Numbered from the stretch's first letter, positions 18,707 to 28,758 are shown. The stretch: 64,000 nt of DNA from Flavobacterium tructae (GCF_002217475.1 NZ_MUHH01000025.1:62001-126000); one strand, 5' to 3'. Made by a program: numbers and translations. The notes: generated from the sequence alone by a model not told the origin.

Positions 18707-20461
18707 ATGAAAAGATATTTAATTCTATTACTATTCACTTTTCAGGGGCTTATGGCTCAAGTTCAATTTGAAGCCAAAGTAAGCAAGAATACGCTTGGAG
18801 TAAACGAAAGGCTTCGTATTGACTTCATCATGAATGTTGATGGGGACAACTTTGACCAGCCTTCTTTTGATGGTTTTAAAGTTGTAGCCGGACCAAGCCA
18901 GCAAATAAGTCAGTCCTGGATTAATGGAAGAAGTTCTTTTCAAAAAATCTATTCCTATATCTTACAGCCGGACCACAAAGGGACGGTAACAATCAAACAA
19001 GCTGCCATTGAATACAATGGTCAGATCTACAAAACGGCACCTTTAAAAATTGTGGTAACCAATGCCGTTGCACAGGAAAGAGACCCTAATGACAGACCTC
19101 AAGGATCAAGTACAGGTGATGAAATGTTGCACCTTGTGGCCGAAATTTCAAAAACAAATCCGTATTTGAACGAACCGATAACTGTTGTTTACAAACTGTA
19201 TTTCAACTATATCAATGTAACCGGGTTCAAAGAATTGGCTAAGCCTAAATACAACGACTTCTGGAATCAGAATATCGATATCAAACAACTTGCTGTTGAA
19301 CAGGGAAGTTATCAAGGGCAAAGATGTTATTATGTAGTCTTGAAAAAGACCATTTTGTATCCTCAAAAATCAGGCAGACTTACCATTGAACCACTTTCAC
19401 TGGATATAGGCGTACAATTGCCTACCAACCGTCGTGATATGTTTGGTCAGATGATTGTAAGCGACGACAACAAAGTGGTTTCGGCCGGAGCCAAAACAAT
19501 CAATGTACGACCTTTACCGGAAGCTACCAAACCTGAAGGTTTTGGCGGCGCTGTAGGTAAATTTAATTTTACGGTTACCCCTTCTAAAACAACCTTGAAG
19601 AGCGGAGAAAGTCTTGACTTATTTGTGAGTGCAGCCGGAAACGGAAACATGAAATTGTTTACTTTGCCAAAACCTGTCGTTCCTAATGCTTTAGAAATGT
19701 ACGATCCGGTTCACGATGAAAAAGTAACCACATCACTTTCGGGAATGTCCGGAAAAATAAGCGACAAGTACACCATTATTCCACAATACAAAGGAAAATA
19801 CGCAATCAAACCCATGCAGTTTTCTTATTTTGATTTGAGCACAGGTTCGTACAAAACGATCACTTCACAGGAAATCATGATTGACGTTTTAGACGGCCCA
19901 ATGCCATCGGCAGCGAATGCCCCTGCACATGCGGCTACAAATGCAATTGCAAAAACAGAACAGTTTAAGTACATCAAACCTAAAACAACTTTAGTTTCGA
20001 TCGCTAAAAATGATTTTTACGGCTCTAATTTATATTACACCCTATTGTATCTGCCTTTCGTAATTCTGCCAATCATTATTCTGGCTAAGAAAAGAAAAGA
20101 AGCAATTGACGGTGACGTTACCGGAAACCGTATTAAAATGAACAATAAGCTGGCGAAAAAATATCTATCGGAAGCTAAAAAACAACTTAACAACAAAGAA
20201 CCGTTTTATATTGCTCTGGAAAAAGCGATGCACAATTTCCTAAAAGCGAAACTGCATATCGAAACTTCAGAAATGAGTAAAGATAATATTAGCGACTTAC
20301 TGCTGTCCAGAAATGCCAACCCGGAATCGGTTCAAAGTTTTATTAATCTGACTGAAAACTGTGAATTTGCGAGATATGCTCCGGCATCGAGTACATCAAT
20401 CCAACAGGATTTTGACAAAGCTGTTCTGATCATTTCGGACTTAGAGAAACAAATCGTTTAA
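18707..20461 (+). CDS. batD: Aerotolerance protein BatD
   Basis: The 584-residue protein has a signal peptide (1-17, ending GLMAQ), then several Ig-like periplasmic domains: 'VQFEAKVSKNTLGVNERLRIDFIMNVDGDNFDQP' and 'FTVTPSKTTLKSGESLDLFVSAAGNGNMKLF'. One transmembrane helix (YYTLLYLPFVILPIIILA) lies near residues 445-462. The cytoplasmic tail is helical. The domain order and length are those of BatD. It sits between batC and batE as in other Bacteroidota. Confidence 0.94.
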   Translation: MKRYLILLLFTFQGLMAQVQFEAKVSKNTLGVNERLRIDFIMNVDGDNFDQPSFDGFKVVAGPSQQISQSWINGRSSFQKIYSYILQPDHKGTVTIKQAAIEYNGQIYKTAPLKIVVTNAVAQERDPNDRPQGSSTGDEMLHLVAEISKTNPYLNEPITVVYKLYFNYINVTGFKELAKPKYNDFWNQNIDIKQLAVEQGSYQGQRCYYVVLKKTILYPQKSGRLTIEPLSLDIGVQLPTNRRDMFGQMIVSDDNKVVSAGAKTINVRPLPEATKPEGFGGAVGKFNFTVTPSKTTLKSGESLDLFVSAAGNGNMKLFTLPKPVVPNALEMYDPVHDEKVTTSLSGMSGKISDKYTIIPQYKGKYAIKPMQFSYFDLSTGSYKTITSQEIMIDVLDGPMPSAANAPAHAATNAIAKTEQFKYIKPKTTLVSIAKNDFYGSNLYYTLLYLPFVILPIIILAKKRKEAIDGDVTGNRIKMNNKLAKKYLSEAKKQLNNKEPFYIALEKAMHNFLKAKLHIETSEMSKDNISDLLLSRNANPESVQSFINLTENCEFARYAPASSTSIQQDFDKAVLIISDLEKQIV

Positions 20462-20473
20462 ACTTAAAAAATC

Positions 20474-20506
20474 AAACCCTACAGATTTTTAAAACCTGTC
20501 GGGTTT
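20474..20506. repeat. Degenerate AAACCCGACAG-type stem-loop before batE
   Basis: AAACCCTACAG pairs with CTGTCGGGTTT apart from one mismatch. No T-run follows, so this is a worn copy of the terminator-like stem-loop found intact at 40399, 59828 and 61639. It lies inside the bat operon. Confidence 0.6.
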
Positions 20507-20518
20507 AACTACAGTAAA

Positions 20519-21265
20519 ATGAAAAACACAGTATATCTTTTTTTACTAATCACTCAGGTTTTCTTTGCTCAAAGCAGCTTTGAAAAAGGAAATGCGCTAT
20601 ATCAAAAAGGGCAATATCAGCAAGCGGTTGATGTTTATGAAAGTATTATCAAAGAAGACAAACAGCAATCGGCAGAATTGTATTTTAATTTAGGGAACAG
20701 TTACTACAAATTAAACAAAGTAGCTCCTTCGATATATAATTATGAAAAGGCACTGGTTTTAAAACCACATGATTCGGAGACCTTAAACAACTTAAAATTT
20801 GCCAAAAAGCTAACCATCGATGAAATTAAAGAAGTCCCAAAAGTAGGTTTTGCAAAACTGATTCAGAATTTTACCGGAATCTTCGATTACAACACCTGGG
20901 CAATAATTTCTATCGCAATCGCATTTGCTTTCTTGCTAACTTTTATCGGATATTATTTCTCACAGCTTACTCTGTCGAAAAGAATTTATTTTATTGGAAT
21001 GTTTGTTCTTTTGATTGCTTTACTTTTAAGTGTTTCAGCGGGAATGTCTGAAAAAAATCATTTTAGCAACGACCGTCCTGCAATTGTTTTTGCCGAATTA
21101 AGTGAAGTTCGCAGCGAACCTCAAAAAGCAGGTTCCTCAATTATTTTACTGCACGAAGGAGCTAAAGTATATGTTTTGGAAACTGTTGGCGGCTGGAAAA
21201 AAATAGAATTAACTGATGGAACGGAAGGCTGGATTGATGCCTCGACCATTCGGGAAGTAAAATAA
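20519..21265 (+). CDS. batE: BatE, TPR and SH3-domain membrane protein
   Basis: The 248-residue protein has a signal peptide (1-17), TPR repeats at about 20-90 ('AELYFNLGNSYYKLNKVAPSIYNYEKAL') and two transmembrane helices ('WAIISIAIAFAFLLTFIGYYF' and 'FIGMFVLLIALLLSVSAG'). A C-terminal SH3b domain follows from about residue 185 ('VRSEPQKAGSSIILLHEGAKVYVLE...GWKKIELTDGTEGWI'). It ends the cluster and is followed by an intrinsic terminator. Confidence 0.93.
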   Translation: MKNTVYLFLLITQVFFAQSSFEKGNALYQKGQYQQAVDVYESIIKEDKQQSAELYFNLGNSYYKLNKVAPSIYNYEKALVLKPHDSETLNNLKFAKKLTIDEIKEVPKVGFAKLIQNFTGIFDYNTWAIISIAIAFAFLLTFIGYYFSQLTLSKRIYFIGMFVLLIALLLSVSAGMSEKNHFSNDRPAIVFAELSEVRSEPQKAGSSIILLHEGAKVYVLETVGGWKKIELTDGTEGWIDASTIREVK

Positions 21266-21284
21266 ATCTTCAAAAAATCAAATA

Positions 21285-21329
21285 AAAAAATCCCAAATGC
21301 CAGTTTTAAAATGGTGTTTGGGATTTTTT
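21285..21329. terminator. Intrinsic terminator at the end of the bat cluster
   Basis: AAAAAATCCCAAAT and its complement with CCA/TGG form a roughly 16-bp stem with one bulge around a 9-base loop, followed by T6. The A7 run on the left gives a T-run on the minus strand too, so it may also end the convergent formyl-THF ligase transcript. Confidence 0.85.
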
Positions 21330-21433
21330 GTATGGGTATCATTCACTTCGAAATTGCATCAATGCTATAAGCAAACTTAAATCTAAAACCATCAAGTCAT
21401 TAAATTTGCTTATGCCAAATTCTTAATTTGCAA

Positions 21434-22003
21434 TTAAAAAGCGTAGGTTTTTAAAGGCGTCACACAGTAATCCAATTTCACATCTGATTCAAAAACATCC
21501 CCGATCTGATTTTCAGCTTCAAAAAAAGAAAGGCCAATCTTAATCGTTTCGGGCTTGCATTCTGACAGGAACTTATCGTAAAACCCTTTTCCGTATCCTA
21601 CCCGATTTCCGAAGACATCAAAAGCTAAAAGCGGTACAAAAACGACCTCTATAGTTTCAGAAGGAACTTGCAAACCATTTACCGGTTCAGGAATATTGTA
21701 TTCATTCTTTCTGATTTTGGTATTATCGGTCAACAAAAAATGCGTCATACCGCGAGTCTCAAAATCACTTTTTGAAACTACTATTTCTTTATCTTTTCCG
21801 GAAAGCAAATGCAATACGTATTCTGTATTTACTTCTCGCTGTTCTTCAATCGGAAGAAAAACATGATAATAAGTTTTATCCCAAATAGACAATTGGATTA
21901 AATTATTGGCAATAGCCAGACTTTTCTCTTCGATATCATTTTCTGAAAGTTCTTTTCGAAGATTTTTATAGTGTAATCGTAATTCTTTTTTATTCGTCGG
22001 CAT
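21434..22003 (-). CDS. 5-formyltetrahydrofolate cyclo-ligase
   Basis: The enzyme converts 5-formyl-THF to 5,10-methenyl-THF with ATP. The start MPTNKKELRLHYKNLRKELS gives 189 residues, the normal size. A longer reading frame exists upstream but lies inside the preceding gene. Family motifs are the N-terminal K-x-x-x-R helix ('KKELRLHYKNLRKEL'), 'VFLPIEEQREVNT' and the C-terminal nucleotide-binding 'AFDVFGNRVGYGKGFYDKFL'. It overlaps the 3' end of the upstream desuccinylase-like gene by 14 bases, so the two are co-transcribed. Confidence 0.93.
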   Translation of the reverse strand: MPTNKKELRLHYKNLRKELSENDIEEKSLAIANNLIQLSIWDKTYYHVFLPIEEQREVNTEYVLHLLSGKDKEIVVSKSDFETRGMTHFLLTDNTKIRKNEYNIPEPVNGLQVPSETIEVVFVPLLAFDVFGNRVGYGKGFYDKFLSECKPETIKIGLSFFEAENQIGDVFESDVKLDYCVTPLKTYAF

Positions 22004-22970
22004 ACTCGTCTCTGTTTTTAGACATGTGGTAAATCGCATCTCCTTCGTACACGATGGGTGAGTGATTGGCATTGATCACAAATCCGTCATGCGGTGCTTT
22101 TACTTTTTGTTCAAATTTACCAAACGGATCGGTAATAATGGCTAAGATAGTCCCTTTCGTTACAAAACGTCCAATCCTGTTATAATCGTGCAGCAGGCCC
22201 GAGCATTTCGCACGCAGCCAAACCGAATTTTTAATGTAGATGGAAGGATCTTCCGCGGTTTCGACAAGATGTTTAGGATCCAGCATATTCAAATAATTCA
22301 ACAAACGCTTCACCCCCATTACCCCTTCGTTCGCCACTGTATCATTAATATCCAGAGATTTTCCGCCCTCAAAAAGCAGCATTTTTATATTAGCCTTTTC
22401 ACAGGTAGTGCGGAATGAACCGCTAATATTTTTAGAATACAAGGTAAATGGAGCATTGAAGACATCGGCAAGTTCTTTCAATTCCGGGTTGTTCTCCGTA
22501 ATCCTGATTTGCGGAACATTAAACCGGCTCGCTCCCCCGGCATGAAAATCAACTGCATAATCAATAATTGGTAAAATTTCTGCTACGATATGATAAGCGA
22601 AACGGCTTGCCAAAGATCCTTTTTTGCTTCCCGGGAAAACGCGGTTTAAGTCACGACCGTCCGGAAATTCTCTGGATTTATTGACAAAACCGTACATATT
22701 AATAATGGGAATGCAAATAATGGTTCCTTTAGCGGGGCGGTTGATTTTTTTGCTGATCAGCTGTCGGACTATTTCAACACCGTTAATCTCGTCGCCATGA
22801 ATTCCTGCCGAAAATAAAACGACCGGACCTTCCGTTTTTGAACGGCGTACAATAACCGGAATATTCAATTTTGTAGTAGTATGCAGACGTGCAATTTCAA
22901 CGTTTATTGTTTTACTTTCACCCGGCAAAACTGATTCGCCAAAAATAATCAGGGGTTTACTGTTTTTCAT
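21990..22970 (-). CDS. Succinylglutamate desuccinylase / aspartoacylase family zinc hydrolase
   Basis: The 326-residue protein belongs to the M14-like AstE/AspA family. Zinc ligands H58 and E61 lie in AGIHGDEINGVEIVRQL, with a later histidine in VDFHAGGASRFN. A C-terminal swivelling domain ('LRAKCSGLLHDYNRIGRFVTKGTILAIITDPFG') resembles a biotinyl-lipoyl-like fold. Family members hydrolyse N-acyl amino acids; the substrate here is unknown. Translational overlap with formyl-THF ligase is conserved-looking but does not explain function. Confidence 0.85.
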   Translation of the reverse strand: MKNSKPLIIFGESVLPGESKTINVEIARLHTTTKLNIPVIVRRSKTEGPVVLFSAGIHGDEINGVEIVRQLISKKINRPAKGTIICIPIINMYGFVNKSREFPDGRDLNRVFPGSKKGSLASRFAYHIVAEILPIIDYAVDFHAGGASRFNVPQIRITENNPELKELADVFNAPFTLYSKNISGSFRTTCEKANIKMLLFEGGKSLDINDTVANEGVMGVKRLLNYLNMLDPKHLVETAEDPSIYIKNSVWLRAKCSGLLHDYNRIGRFVTKGTILAIITDPFGKFEQKVKAPHDGFVINANHSPIVYEGDAIYHMSKNRDEYADE

Positions 22971-23103
22971 GTAGAATTATAAAATCTAAATATAGAAATT
23001 ATTCTTTTGATTTCGTAAATTTGAAACTAAATCAATGTTAAGCTTTTTAATCCCACAAAAGGTTTTTTAAAAGTATAACAACTATCTTCAGAAACAAAAC
23101 AGA

Positions 23104-24900
23104 ATGCACAAACCATCATCCTTAGATCTTCAAATCCTAACCTTGCCGGACAATCCGGGTGTGTATCAGTATTATGACAAAGACGGGAAGATTTTATATG
23201 TTGGAAAAGCTAAGAACCTAAAAAAAAGAGTCTCCTCTTACTTCAATAAAATACATGATACTGCCAAAACCAACGTTTTGGTGAAAAAAATTGTCACCAT
23301 AAAACACATCGTAGTTCCCACAGAAACCGATGCACTTTTATTGGAAAACAACCTGATTAAAACCCTGCAGCCCCGATACAATGTGCTGCTTCGCGACGAC
23401 AAAAGTTATCCCTGGATCTGCATCAGGAAGGAACCTTTTTCGAGAATATTCCATACGCGAAAAATGATCAAAGACGGTTCTGAATATTTTGGCCCTTACA
23501 CCAGTTTCAAAACAGTACATACTATTTTAGATCTAATCAAAGAATTGTACCCTTTGAGAACTTGTAACTTTGATTTAAGTCCATCCAACATTGATTCCGG
23601 AAAATTTAAAGTCTGTCTGGAATATCACATCGGTAACTGCAAAGGACCTTGTGAAGGACTTGAATCTCTGGAAGACTACCAAAGACAGGTGGATGCGATT
23701 CGTGAAATTCTAAAAGGGAATTTTAAAGAAAGTATGAAAGACTTCAAACGACTGATGACCCAGTATGCGAGAGACTTGCGTTTTGAAGAAGCCCAAAAAA
23801 TAAAAGAGAAAATCGAAGTTCTGGAGAATTACCAGTCGCGATCCACCATTGTCAATCCGAAGATTACAAACATTGATGTTTTCTCGATTGTTTCAGATGA
23901 AACGGCAGCTTATGTTAACTTCCTTCAAATCTCACACGGATCGATTATCCGTTCGCATACTTTAGAAATGAAGAAAAAGCTGGAAGAGACGGATGAGGAA
24001 TTATTAGAACTTGCCATTATAGAATTACGCGAACGCTTTCAGTTATTGTCTAAAGAAATCATCGTTCCTTTTGAAATTGATTTGGGTGAAAACATCAAAA
24101 CTACCGTTCCTCAATTAGGAGATAAAAAACAAATATTAGAACTGTCTATTCGGAACGCGAAATTTTATCGAATCGAACAGCTCAAACAATTACAGATTGT
24201 AGACCCTGACCGGCATACCAACCGGATCATGGCACAAATGCAAAAGGACCTGCGATTGCCTGTTGAACCCCGTCACATTGAATGTTTTGACAACTCGAAT
24301 ATTCAGGGAACAAATCCGGTAGCCGCCTGTGTGGTTTTTAAAGACGGGAAACCAAGCAAAAAGGACTATCGCCATTTTAACGTTAAAACCGTTGAAGGTC
24401 CTGACGATTTTGCCTCGATGACCGAAATTGTGTACCGACGTTACAAAAGATTACTGGATGAAAACGAACCATTGCCACAATTAATCATCATTGACGGTGG
24501 AAAAGGGCAACTTTCTGCGGCATTAAAAAGTATCGACGCCCTCGAACTTCGCGGCAAAATTGCGATCATCGGGATTGCGAAACGTCTCGAGGAATTATTT
24601 TACCCCGGAGATTCAATTCCGTTGTACCTTGATAAAAAATCTGAAACTTTAAAAGTGATTCAGCAGCTGCGAAATGAGGCGCACCGATTTGGAATCACGT
24701 TTCACAGAGACAAACGAAGCAAAGCCGCACTTAACTCCTCAGTAGAAAGCATACCCGGCATTGGCGAAAAAACAATGCTTACGTTAATACAACATTTCAA
24801 AAGTGTTAAAAGATTGAAACTGGCTACCGAAAAAGAAATATCCGATGTAATAGGGGTATCAAAAGCCAAAAAAATTGTCGACTTTTACAAAACCAACTAG
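23104..24900 (+). CDS. uvrC: Excinuclease ABC subunit C
   Basis: UvrC makes both incisions in nucleotide excision repair. The 598-residue protein has the GIY-YIG nuclease at residues 10-95 ('LPDNPGVYQYYDKDGKILYVGKAKNLKKRV'), a UVR motif near 205-240 ('DLRFEEAQKIKEKIEVLENYQ'), and an RNase H-like nuclease with 'IECFDNSNIQGTNPVAACVVF'. The HhH pair is at the C-terminus ('SIPGIGEKTMLTLIQHF', 'ISDVIGVSKAKKIVDF'). The patatin gene follows after 8 bp, so the two are probably co-transcribed. Confidence 0.97.
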   Translation: MHKPSSLDLQILTLPDNPGVYQYYDKDGKILYVGKAKNLKKRVSSYFNKIHDTAKTNVLVKKIVTIKHIVVPTETDALLLENNLIKTLQPRYNVLLRDDKSYPWICIRKEPFSRIFHTRKMIKDGSEYFGPYTSFKTVHTILDLIKELYPLRTCNFDLSPSNIDSGKFKVCLEYHIGNCKGPCEGLESLEDYQRQVDAIREILKGNFKESMKDFKRLMTQYARDLRFEEAQKIKEKIEVLENYQSRSTIVNPKITNIDVFSIVSDETAAYVNFLQISHGSIIRSHTLEMKKKLEETDEELLELAIIELRERFQLLSKEIIVPFEIDLGENIKTTVPQLGDKKQILELSIRNAKFYRIEQLKQLQIVDPDRHTNRIMAQMQKDLRLPVEPRHIECFDNSNIQGTNPVAACVVFKDGKPSKKDYRHFNVKTVEGPDDFASMTEIVYRRYKRLLDENEPLPQLIIIDGGKGQLSAALKSIDALELRGKIAIIGIAKRLEELFYPGDSIPLYLDKKSETLKVIQQLRNEAHRFGITFHRDKRSKAALNSSVESIPGIGEKTMLTLIQHFKSVKRLKLATEKEISDVIGVSKAKKIVDFYKTN

Positions 24901-24908
24901 TTATCTTT

Positions 24909-27266
24909 ATGCGCCCAGATCAACTGCCCCACAAAAATACCACATCGAAACCTTTTTTTTCTCCACTGAAAAAAGATGTTTCTAAAGTTGTTCTCTTCTT
25001 TCTAAAAGGAAAGTCTCTTTGTAGTTCGCAGTTGCCTGTTTCAGTCTGGAGTACAACACTATTACTTTTTACAGTGTTGCTTCTAAATCCGCAAAAAGCA
25101 TTTTCACAGGAACAGAAAAAGGATAGTATTAAAAGGCCCAAAATAGGATTGGTTTTAAGTGGTGGAGGCGCAAAAGGATTCGCTCATATTGGAGTTTTAA
25201 AAGTTCTGGAAGAAGCCGGAATTAAAATCGACTTTATCGGTGGTACCAGTATGGGATCTATAATCGGCGGACTTTATGCTTCCGGTTACAATGCCTCTCA
25301 AATTGATTCCATTTTCAAGAAAACCAACTTTGATGAACTCATCAACGATTACATACCGCGATCGTCCAAAAACTTCTATGGCAAAAAAAATGATGAGTTA
25401 TATGCCATTGCATTGCCTTTTAGCAACTTCAGAATCGGGATTCCGGAAGCCCTTTCAAAAGGGATGTACAATTACAATTTGTTAAGCGGTCTTACCCGAA
25501 ATGTGCGTCATGTACGTGATTTCAATCAACTTCCAACTCCTTTTTTATGTATCGGAACTAATATTGAAACCGGAGAAGAAGTTTTACTGAACAAAGGAAA
25601 CCTCGTTCAGGCTATGATGGCGAGTTCCGCATTCCCTTCCCTGTTTACCCCTGTCGAAATTGATGGAAATTTATTAGTAGACGGAGGCGTAGTCAACAAC
25701 TATCCCATAAAAGAAGTTCGTAATCTGGGTGCTGACATTATTATTGGTGTCGATGTTCAGGACGATCTTATGAATCGTAAAAATCTGAAAAACGCAACCA
25801 AGATACTCGTACAAATTACCAATTTGCAGTCTATCGATAAGATGAAAAATAAAATCAAGGATACCGATGTTTATATCAAACCGGACATTCGGGATTATGG
25901 CGTAATTTCATTTGACAAAGGAGAAGAAATTATCCGAAAAGGAGAAGAAGCAGCTTTTGCGGTCTATGAAAGAATCAAATCTTTAACCGATGAAGCTCAT
26001 TTTTATAAAAAACCCAAACTAAAAATCGCAAGTGACACGCTGCAAATCAAAGAGATAAACAGTGAAAATCTTGAGAATTACACAAAAGAATACATTCGTG
26101 GAAAGCTGCGTTTTAAACCCGGAAGCACTATAACCTACAGCGATCTTAAAACCGGAATCAATAACCTGAATGCTACCCAGAACTTCAGTACCATTTCCTA
26201 CTGTCTGCAGCCGGATGACCAACAGGACAACCTTGATATAGTCTTAAAAGAAAATCCCACTCAGACTTTTTTAAAACTTGGTCTGCATTATGACGGACTA
26301 TACAAAAGTGGAATTCTGCTAAATCTTACCCACAAAAAGACCTTTTTAAAAAATGATGTTACCTCACTTGATGTTATCCTGGGAGATAACTTCAGGTACG
26401 ACTTCAACTATTATATAGAAAACGGTTTTAATATCAGTTTTGGATTCCAGTCACGTTTGAATCAATTTAATCGTAATGTCACCACAAGCATTAATACCTT
26501 AACGGCACAGAATCCAAATGTAAATCTTATTAATGTTGACTTCTTGGACATTACCAATCAGGCCTATTTTCAAACCATCTTTGTACAAAAATTTTTAATG
26601 GGGGGCGGCTTTGAGTACAAATACTTAAAAATAGACTCTCCAACACTTAACAATACAGTAAATACTATTGAAAAGAGCAGCTATCTTAGTCTTTTTGGTT
26701 ATTTAAAATACGATTCGTTCGACAGCAAAAGCTTCCCTCGCTCCGGTTGGTACTTCTCTACCGATTTACAAACCTACTTAGCATCGTCTGACTATACACG
26801 ACAATTTAAACCATTCTCGATTGCAAAAGCCGAAATTGCTTTTGTAAAAACGTTCTTCAGAAAGGCTACTTTCAAAATTGACGCCGACGCGGGGTTTAAC
26901 ATTGGCAGCGACAGCGTTCCGTTTTTCGACTTTATACTCGGAGGATATGGCTATAGCAAGATCAACAACTTCAATTATTTCTATGGATACGATTTTCTAA
27001 GTATAGCCGGAAACAGCTTTATAAAAACGGGAATTACTCTCGATTATGAAATTTTCAAAAAGAATCACGTAAATCTTTCTGCTAACTTTGCCAACTTGGG
27101 AGATGATATTTTTACGAAGGTCGACTGGATTTCAATGCCAAAATATACCGGATATGCTGTTGGTTATGGACTGGAAACTATCATTGGCCCAATCGAGATT
27201 AAACAATCCTGGTCTCCCGAAATGTCTAAAAGCTACACCTGGTTTAGTATTGGTTTTTTATTTTAG
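24909..27266 (+). CDS. Patatin-like phospholipase with POTRA and beta-barrel domains (PlpD/type Vd-like)
   Basis: The 785-residue protein has a patatin domain: oxyanion loop SGGGAKG near residue 84, nucleophile S114 in GGTSMGS, and catalytic aspartate in VDGGVVNNYP. A POTRA-like segment ('FKPGSTITYSDLKTGINNLNATQNFSTISYCL') and an outer-membrane barrel from about residue 430 follow. This is the layout of patatin-type autotransporters. The signal core LLLFTVLLLNPQKAFSQ is preceded by an unusually long N-region of about 45 residues. A later non-ATG start (for example the TTG at codon 42) may be real. Likely surface or periplasmic lipolysis; substrate unknown. Confidence 0.88.
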   Translation: MRPDQLPHKNTTSKPFFSPLKKDVSKVVLFFLKGKSLCSSQLPVSVWSTTLLLFTVLLLNPQKAFSQEQKKDSIKRPKIGLVLSGGGAKGFAHIGVLKVLEEAGIKIDFIGGTSMGSIIGGLYASGYNASQIDSIFKKTNFDELINDYIPRSSKNFYGKKNDELYAIALPFSNFRIGIPEALSKGMYNYNLLSGLTRNVRHVRDFNQLPTPFLCIGTNIETGEEVLLNKGNLVQAMMASSAFPSLFTPVEIDGNLLVDGGVVNNYPIKEVRNLGADIIIGVDVQDDLMNRKNLKNATKILVQITNLQSIDKMKNKIKDTDVYIKPDIRDYGVISFDKGEEIIRKGEEAAFAVYERIKSLTDEAHFYKKPKLKIASDTLQIKEINSENLENYTKEYIRGKLRFKPGSTITYSDLKTGINNLNATQNFSTISYCLQPDDQQDNLDIVLKENPTQTFLKLGLHYDGLYKSGILLNLTHKKTFLKNDVTSLDVILGDNFRYDFNYYIENGFNISFGFQSRLNQFNRNVTTSINTLTAQNPNVNLINVDFLDITNQAYFQTIFVQKFLMGGGFEYKYLKIDSPTLNNTVNTIEKSSYLSLFGYLKYDSFDSKSFPRSGWYFSTDLQTYLASSDYTRQFKPFSIAKAEIAFVKTFFRKATFKIDADAGFNIGSDSVPFFDFILGGYGYSKINNFNYFYGYDFLSIAGNSFIKTGITLDYEIFKKNHVNLSANFANLGDDIFTKVDWISMPKYTGYAVGYGLETIIGPIEIKQSWSPEMSKSYTWFSIGFLF

Positions 27267-27584
27267 CAGTAAAGCAAAGAATAGTTCAACAAAATTGTAC
27301 TATTTTTTTGCCCTTTAAAAATTATATCAAAAAAAAATTAAAAAAAATCATGTTTATAAATGATATAATTTATAATTTTACTCAGCAAAAATTACGACAT
27401 TTGTTATAATGAAAACAAAATGGACAGGTTTATTAGAGTATCTTCAATTCCTCATCAAGAGAAATCCTGAGTGAAGCTATCGAATTGAGATAATTGGTCA
27501 ATTTTAAGAAATTGAGCTGGTTATCTGTTCACACAATTCAAATTTTCAAATTATCTAATTTTAAAATTATCTAATAGAAAAGCC
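27267..27584. other. Gene-poor gap upstream of hmgA with a possible 21-codon ORF
   Basis: The gap is very AT-rich. It contains an open frame at 27409-27474 (plus) encoding MKTKWTGLLEYLQFLIKRNP plus one Glu, with no clear ribosome binding site. The remainder, up to the hmgA start, is made of 'aattatctaattttaaaattatc' words. No terminator for the upstream gene was recognised. Confidence 0.4.
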
Positions 27585-28742
27585 ATGCCATTATATCACA
27601 AACTTGGAGACTTCCCTCAAAAGAGACACACACAATTCGAAAAACCTAACGGAGGTTTTTACTACGAACAATTATTCGGAACTGAAGGTTTTCACGGACA
27701 CTCGTCATTATCTTATCATGTTCACAGACCCACTCAGGTAAAAGAAATTTTAAATTCCTATTCCGTTGAGCCAAAAATTGCCATCGGAAAAAATATAAAA
27801 TCGTTACTTTTTAAAGGTTTTGAATTAAAACCTGAAAATGACTTTTTGGACAGCCGTAAAGCCATGATGGTTAATAAAGACTGTATCATTGGACTGGCAG
27901 CTCCTAAAGAATCACTTCGAAATTATTTCTACAAAAATGCCGATGCCGATGAAATGCTTTTCATCCACAAAGGAAAAGGAAAATTAAGAACCATGTTAGG
28001 TAACATTCCGTTTGAATATGGTGATTATCTGATTATTCCACGAGGCATTATTTACCAAATAGAATTCGAGACGGAAGAAAACCGACTTTTTTATGTCGAA
28101 TCCTACTCTCCTTTTTACACCCCAAAACGTTATAAAAACCAATCAGGACAGCATTTAGAGCATTCCCCATTTTGCGAACGCGACTTTATTTTGCCAAACG
28201 AACTGGAAACACATGACGAAAAAGGCGATTTTTTAATTAAAATCAAAAAAGAGGGCATGATTCACGAAGTGGTTTATGCTACACATCCATTTGATGTAGT
28301 GGGTTGGGACGGTTACAATTTCCCATACGGATTCTCGATTCATAATTTTGAGCCTATAACGGGACGTGTTCATCAACCGCCTCCGGTACACCAAACATTC
28401 GAAACGGCTACTTTTGTCGTTTGTTCTTTCTGCCCAAGACTTTACGATTATCATCCGAAAGCAATTCCGGCACCTTACAATCACAGCAATATAGATTCTG
28501 ATGAAGTTCTATATTATGTAGATGGTGACTTCATGAGCCGTAACAATATTGAGCAGGGTCATATCACTTTACACCCAAAAGGAATTCCACACGGTCCTGC
28601 GCCAGGCGCAATGGAACGCAGCATTGGTCACACAGAAACACAGGAATTAGCCGTTATGGTTGATACTTTCCGTCCACTTATGGTTACAGAAGAAGCCATG
28701 GGTCTTGACGACGGTCAGTACTACAAATCCTGGACGGAGTAA
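27585..28742 (+). CDS. hmgA: Homogentisate 1,2-dioxygenase
   Basis: The enzyme cleaves the homogentisate ring to maleylacetoacetate in tyrosine breakdown. The 385-residue cupin protein contains the iron-site region 'ITLHPKGIPHGP' with two histidines and the downstream glutamate region. The N-terminal 'HGHSSLSYHVHRPTQV' is also typical. The length is slightly below the roughly 430-residue human and Pseudomonas forms, as I recall for Bacteroidota members. hppD, which makes its substrate, lies 172 bp downstream on the same strand. Fumarylacetoacetase is not in this window. Confidence 0.93.
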   Translation: MPLYHKLGDFPQKRHTQFEKPNGGFYYEQLFGTEGFHGHSSLSYHVHRPTQVKEILNSYSVEPKIAIGKNIKSLLFKGFELKPENDFLDSRKAMMVNKDCIIGLAAPKESLRNYFYKNADADEMLFIHKGKGKLRTMLGNIPFEYGDYLIIPRGIIYQIEFETEENRLFYVESYSPFYTPKRYKNQSGQHLEHSPFCERDFILPNELETHDEKGDFLIKIKKEGMIHEVVYATHPFDVVGWDGYNFPYGFSIHNFEPITGRVHQPPPVHQTFETATFVVCSFCPRLYDYHPKAIPAPYNHSNIDSDEVLYYVDGDFMSRNNIEQGHITLHPKGIPHGPAPGAMERSIGHTETQELAVMVDTFRPLMVTEEAMGLDDGQYYKSWTE

Positions 28743-28758
28743 TTCCACTTTCGATCTA

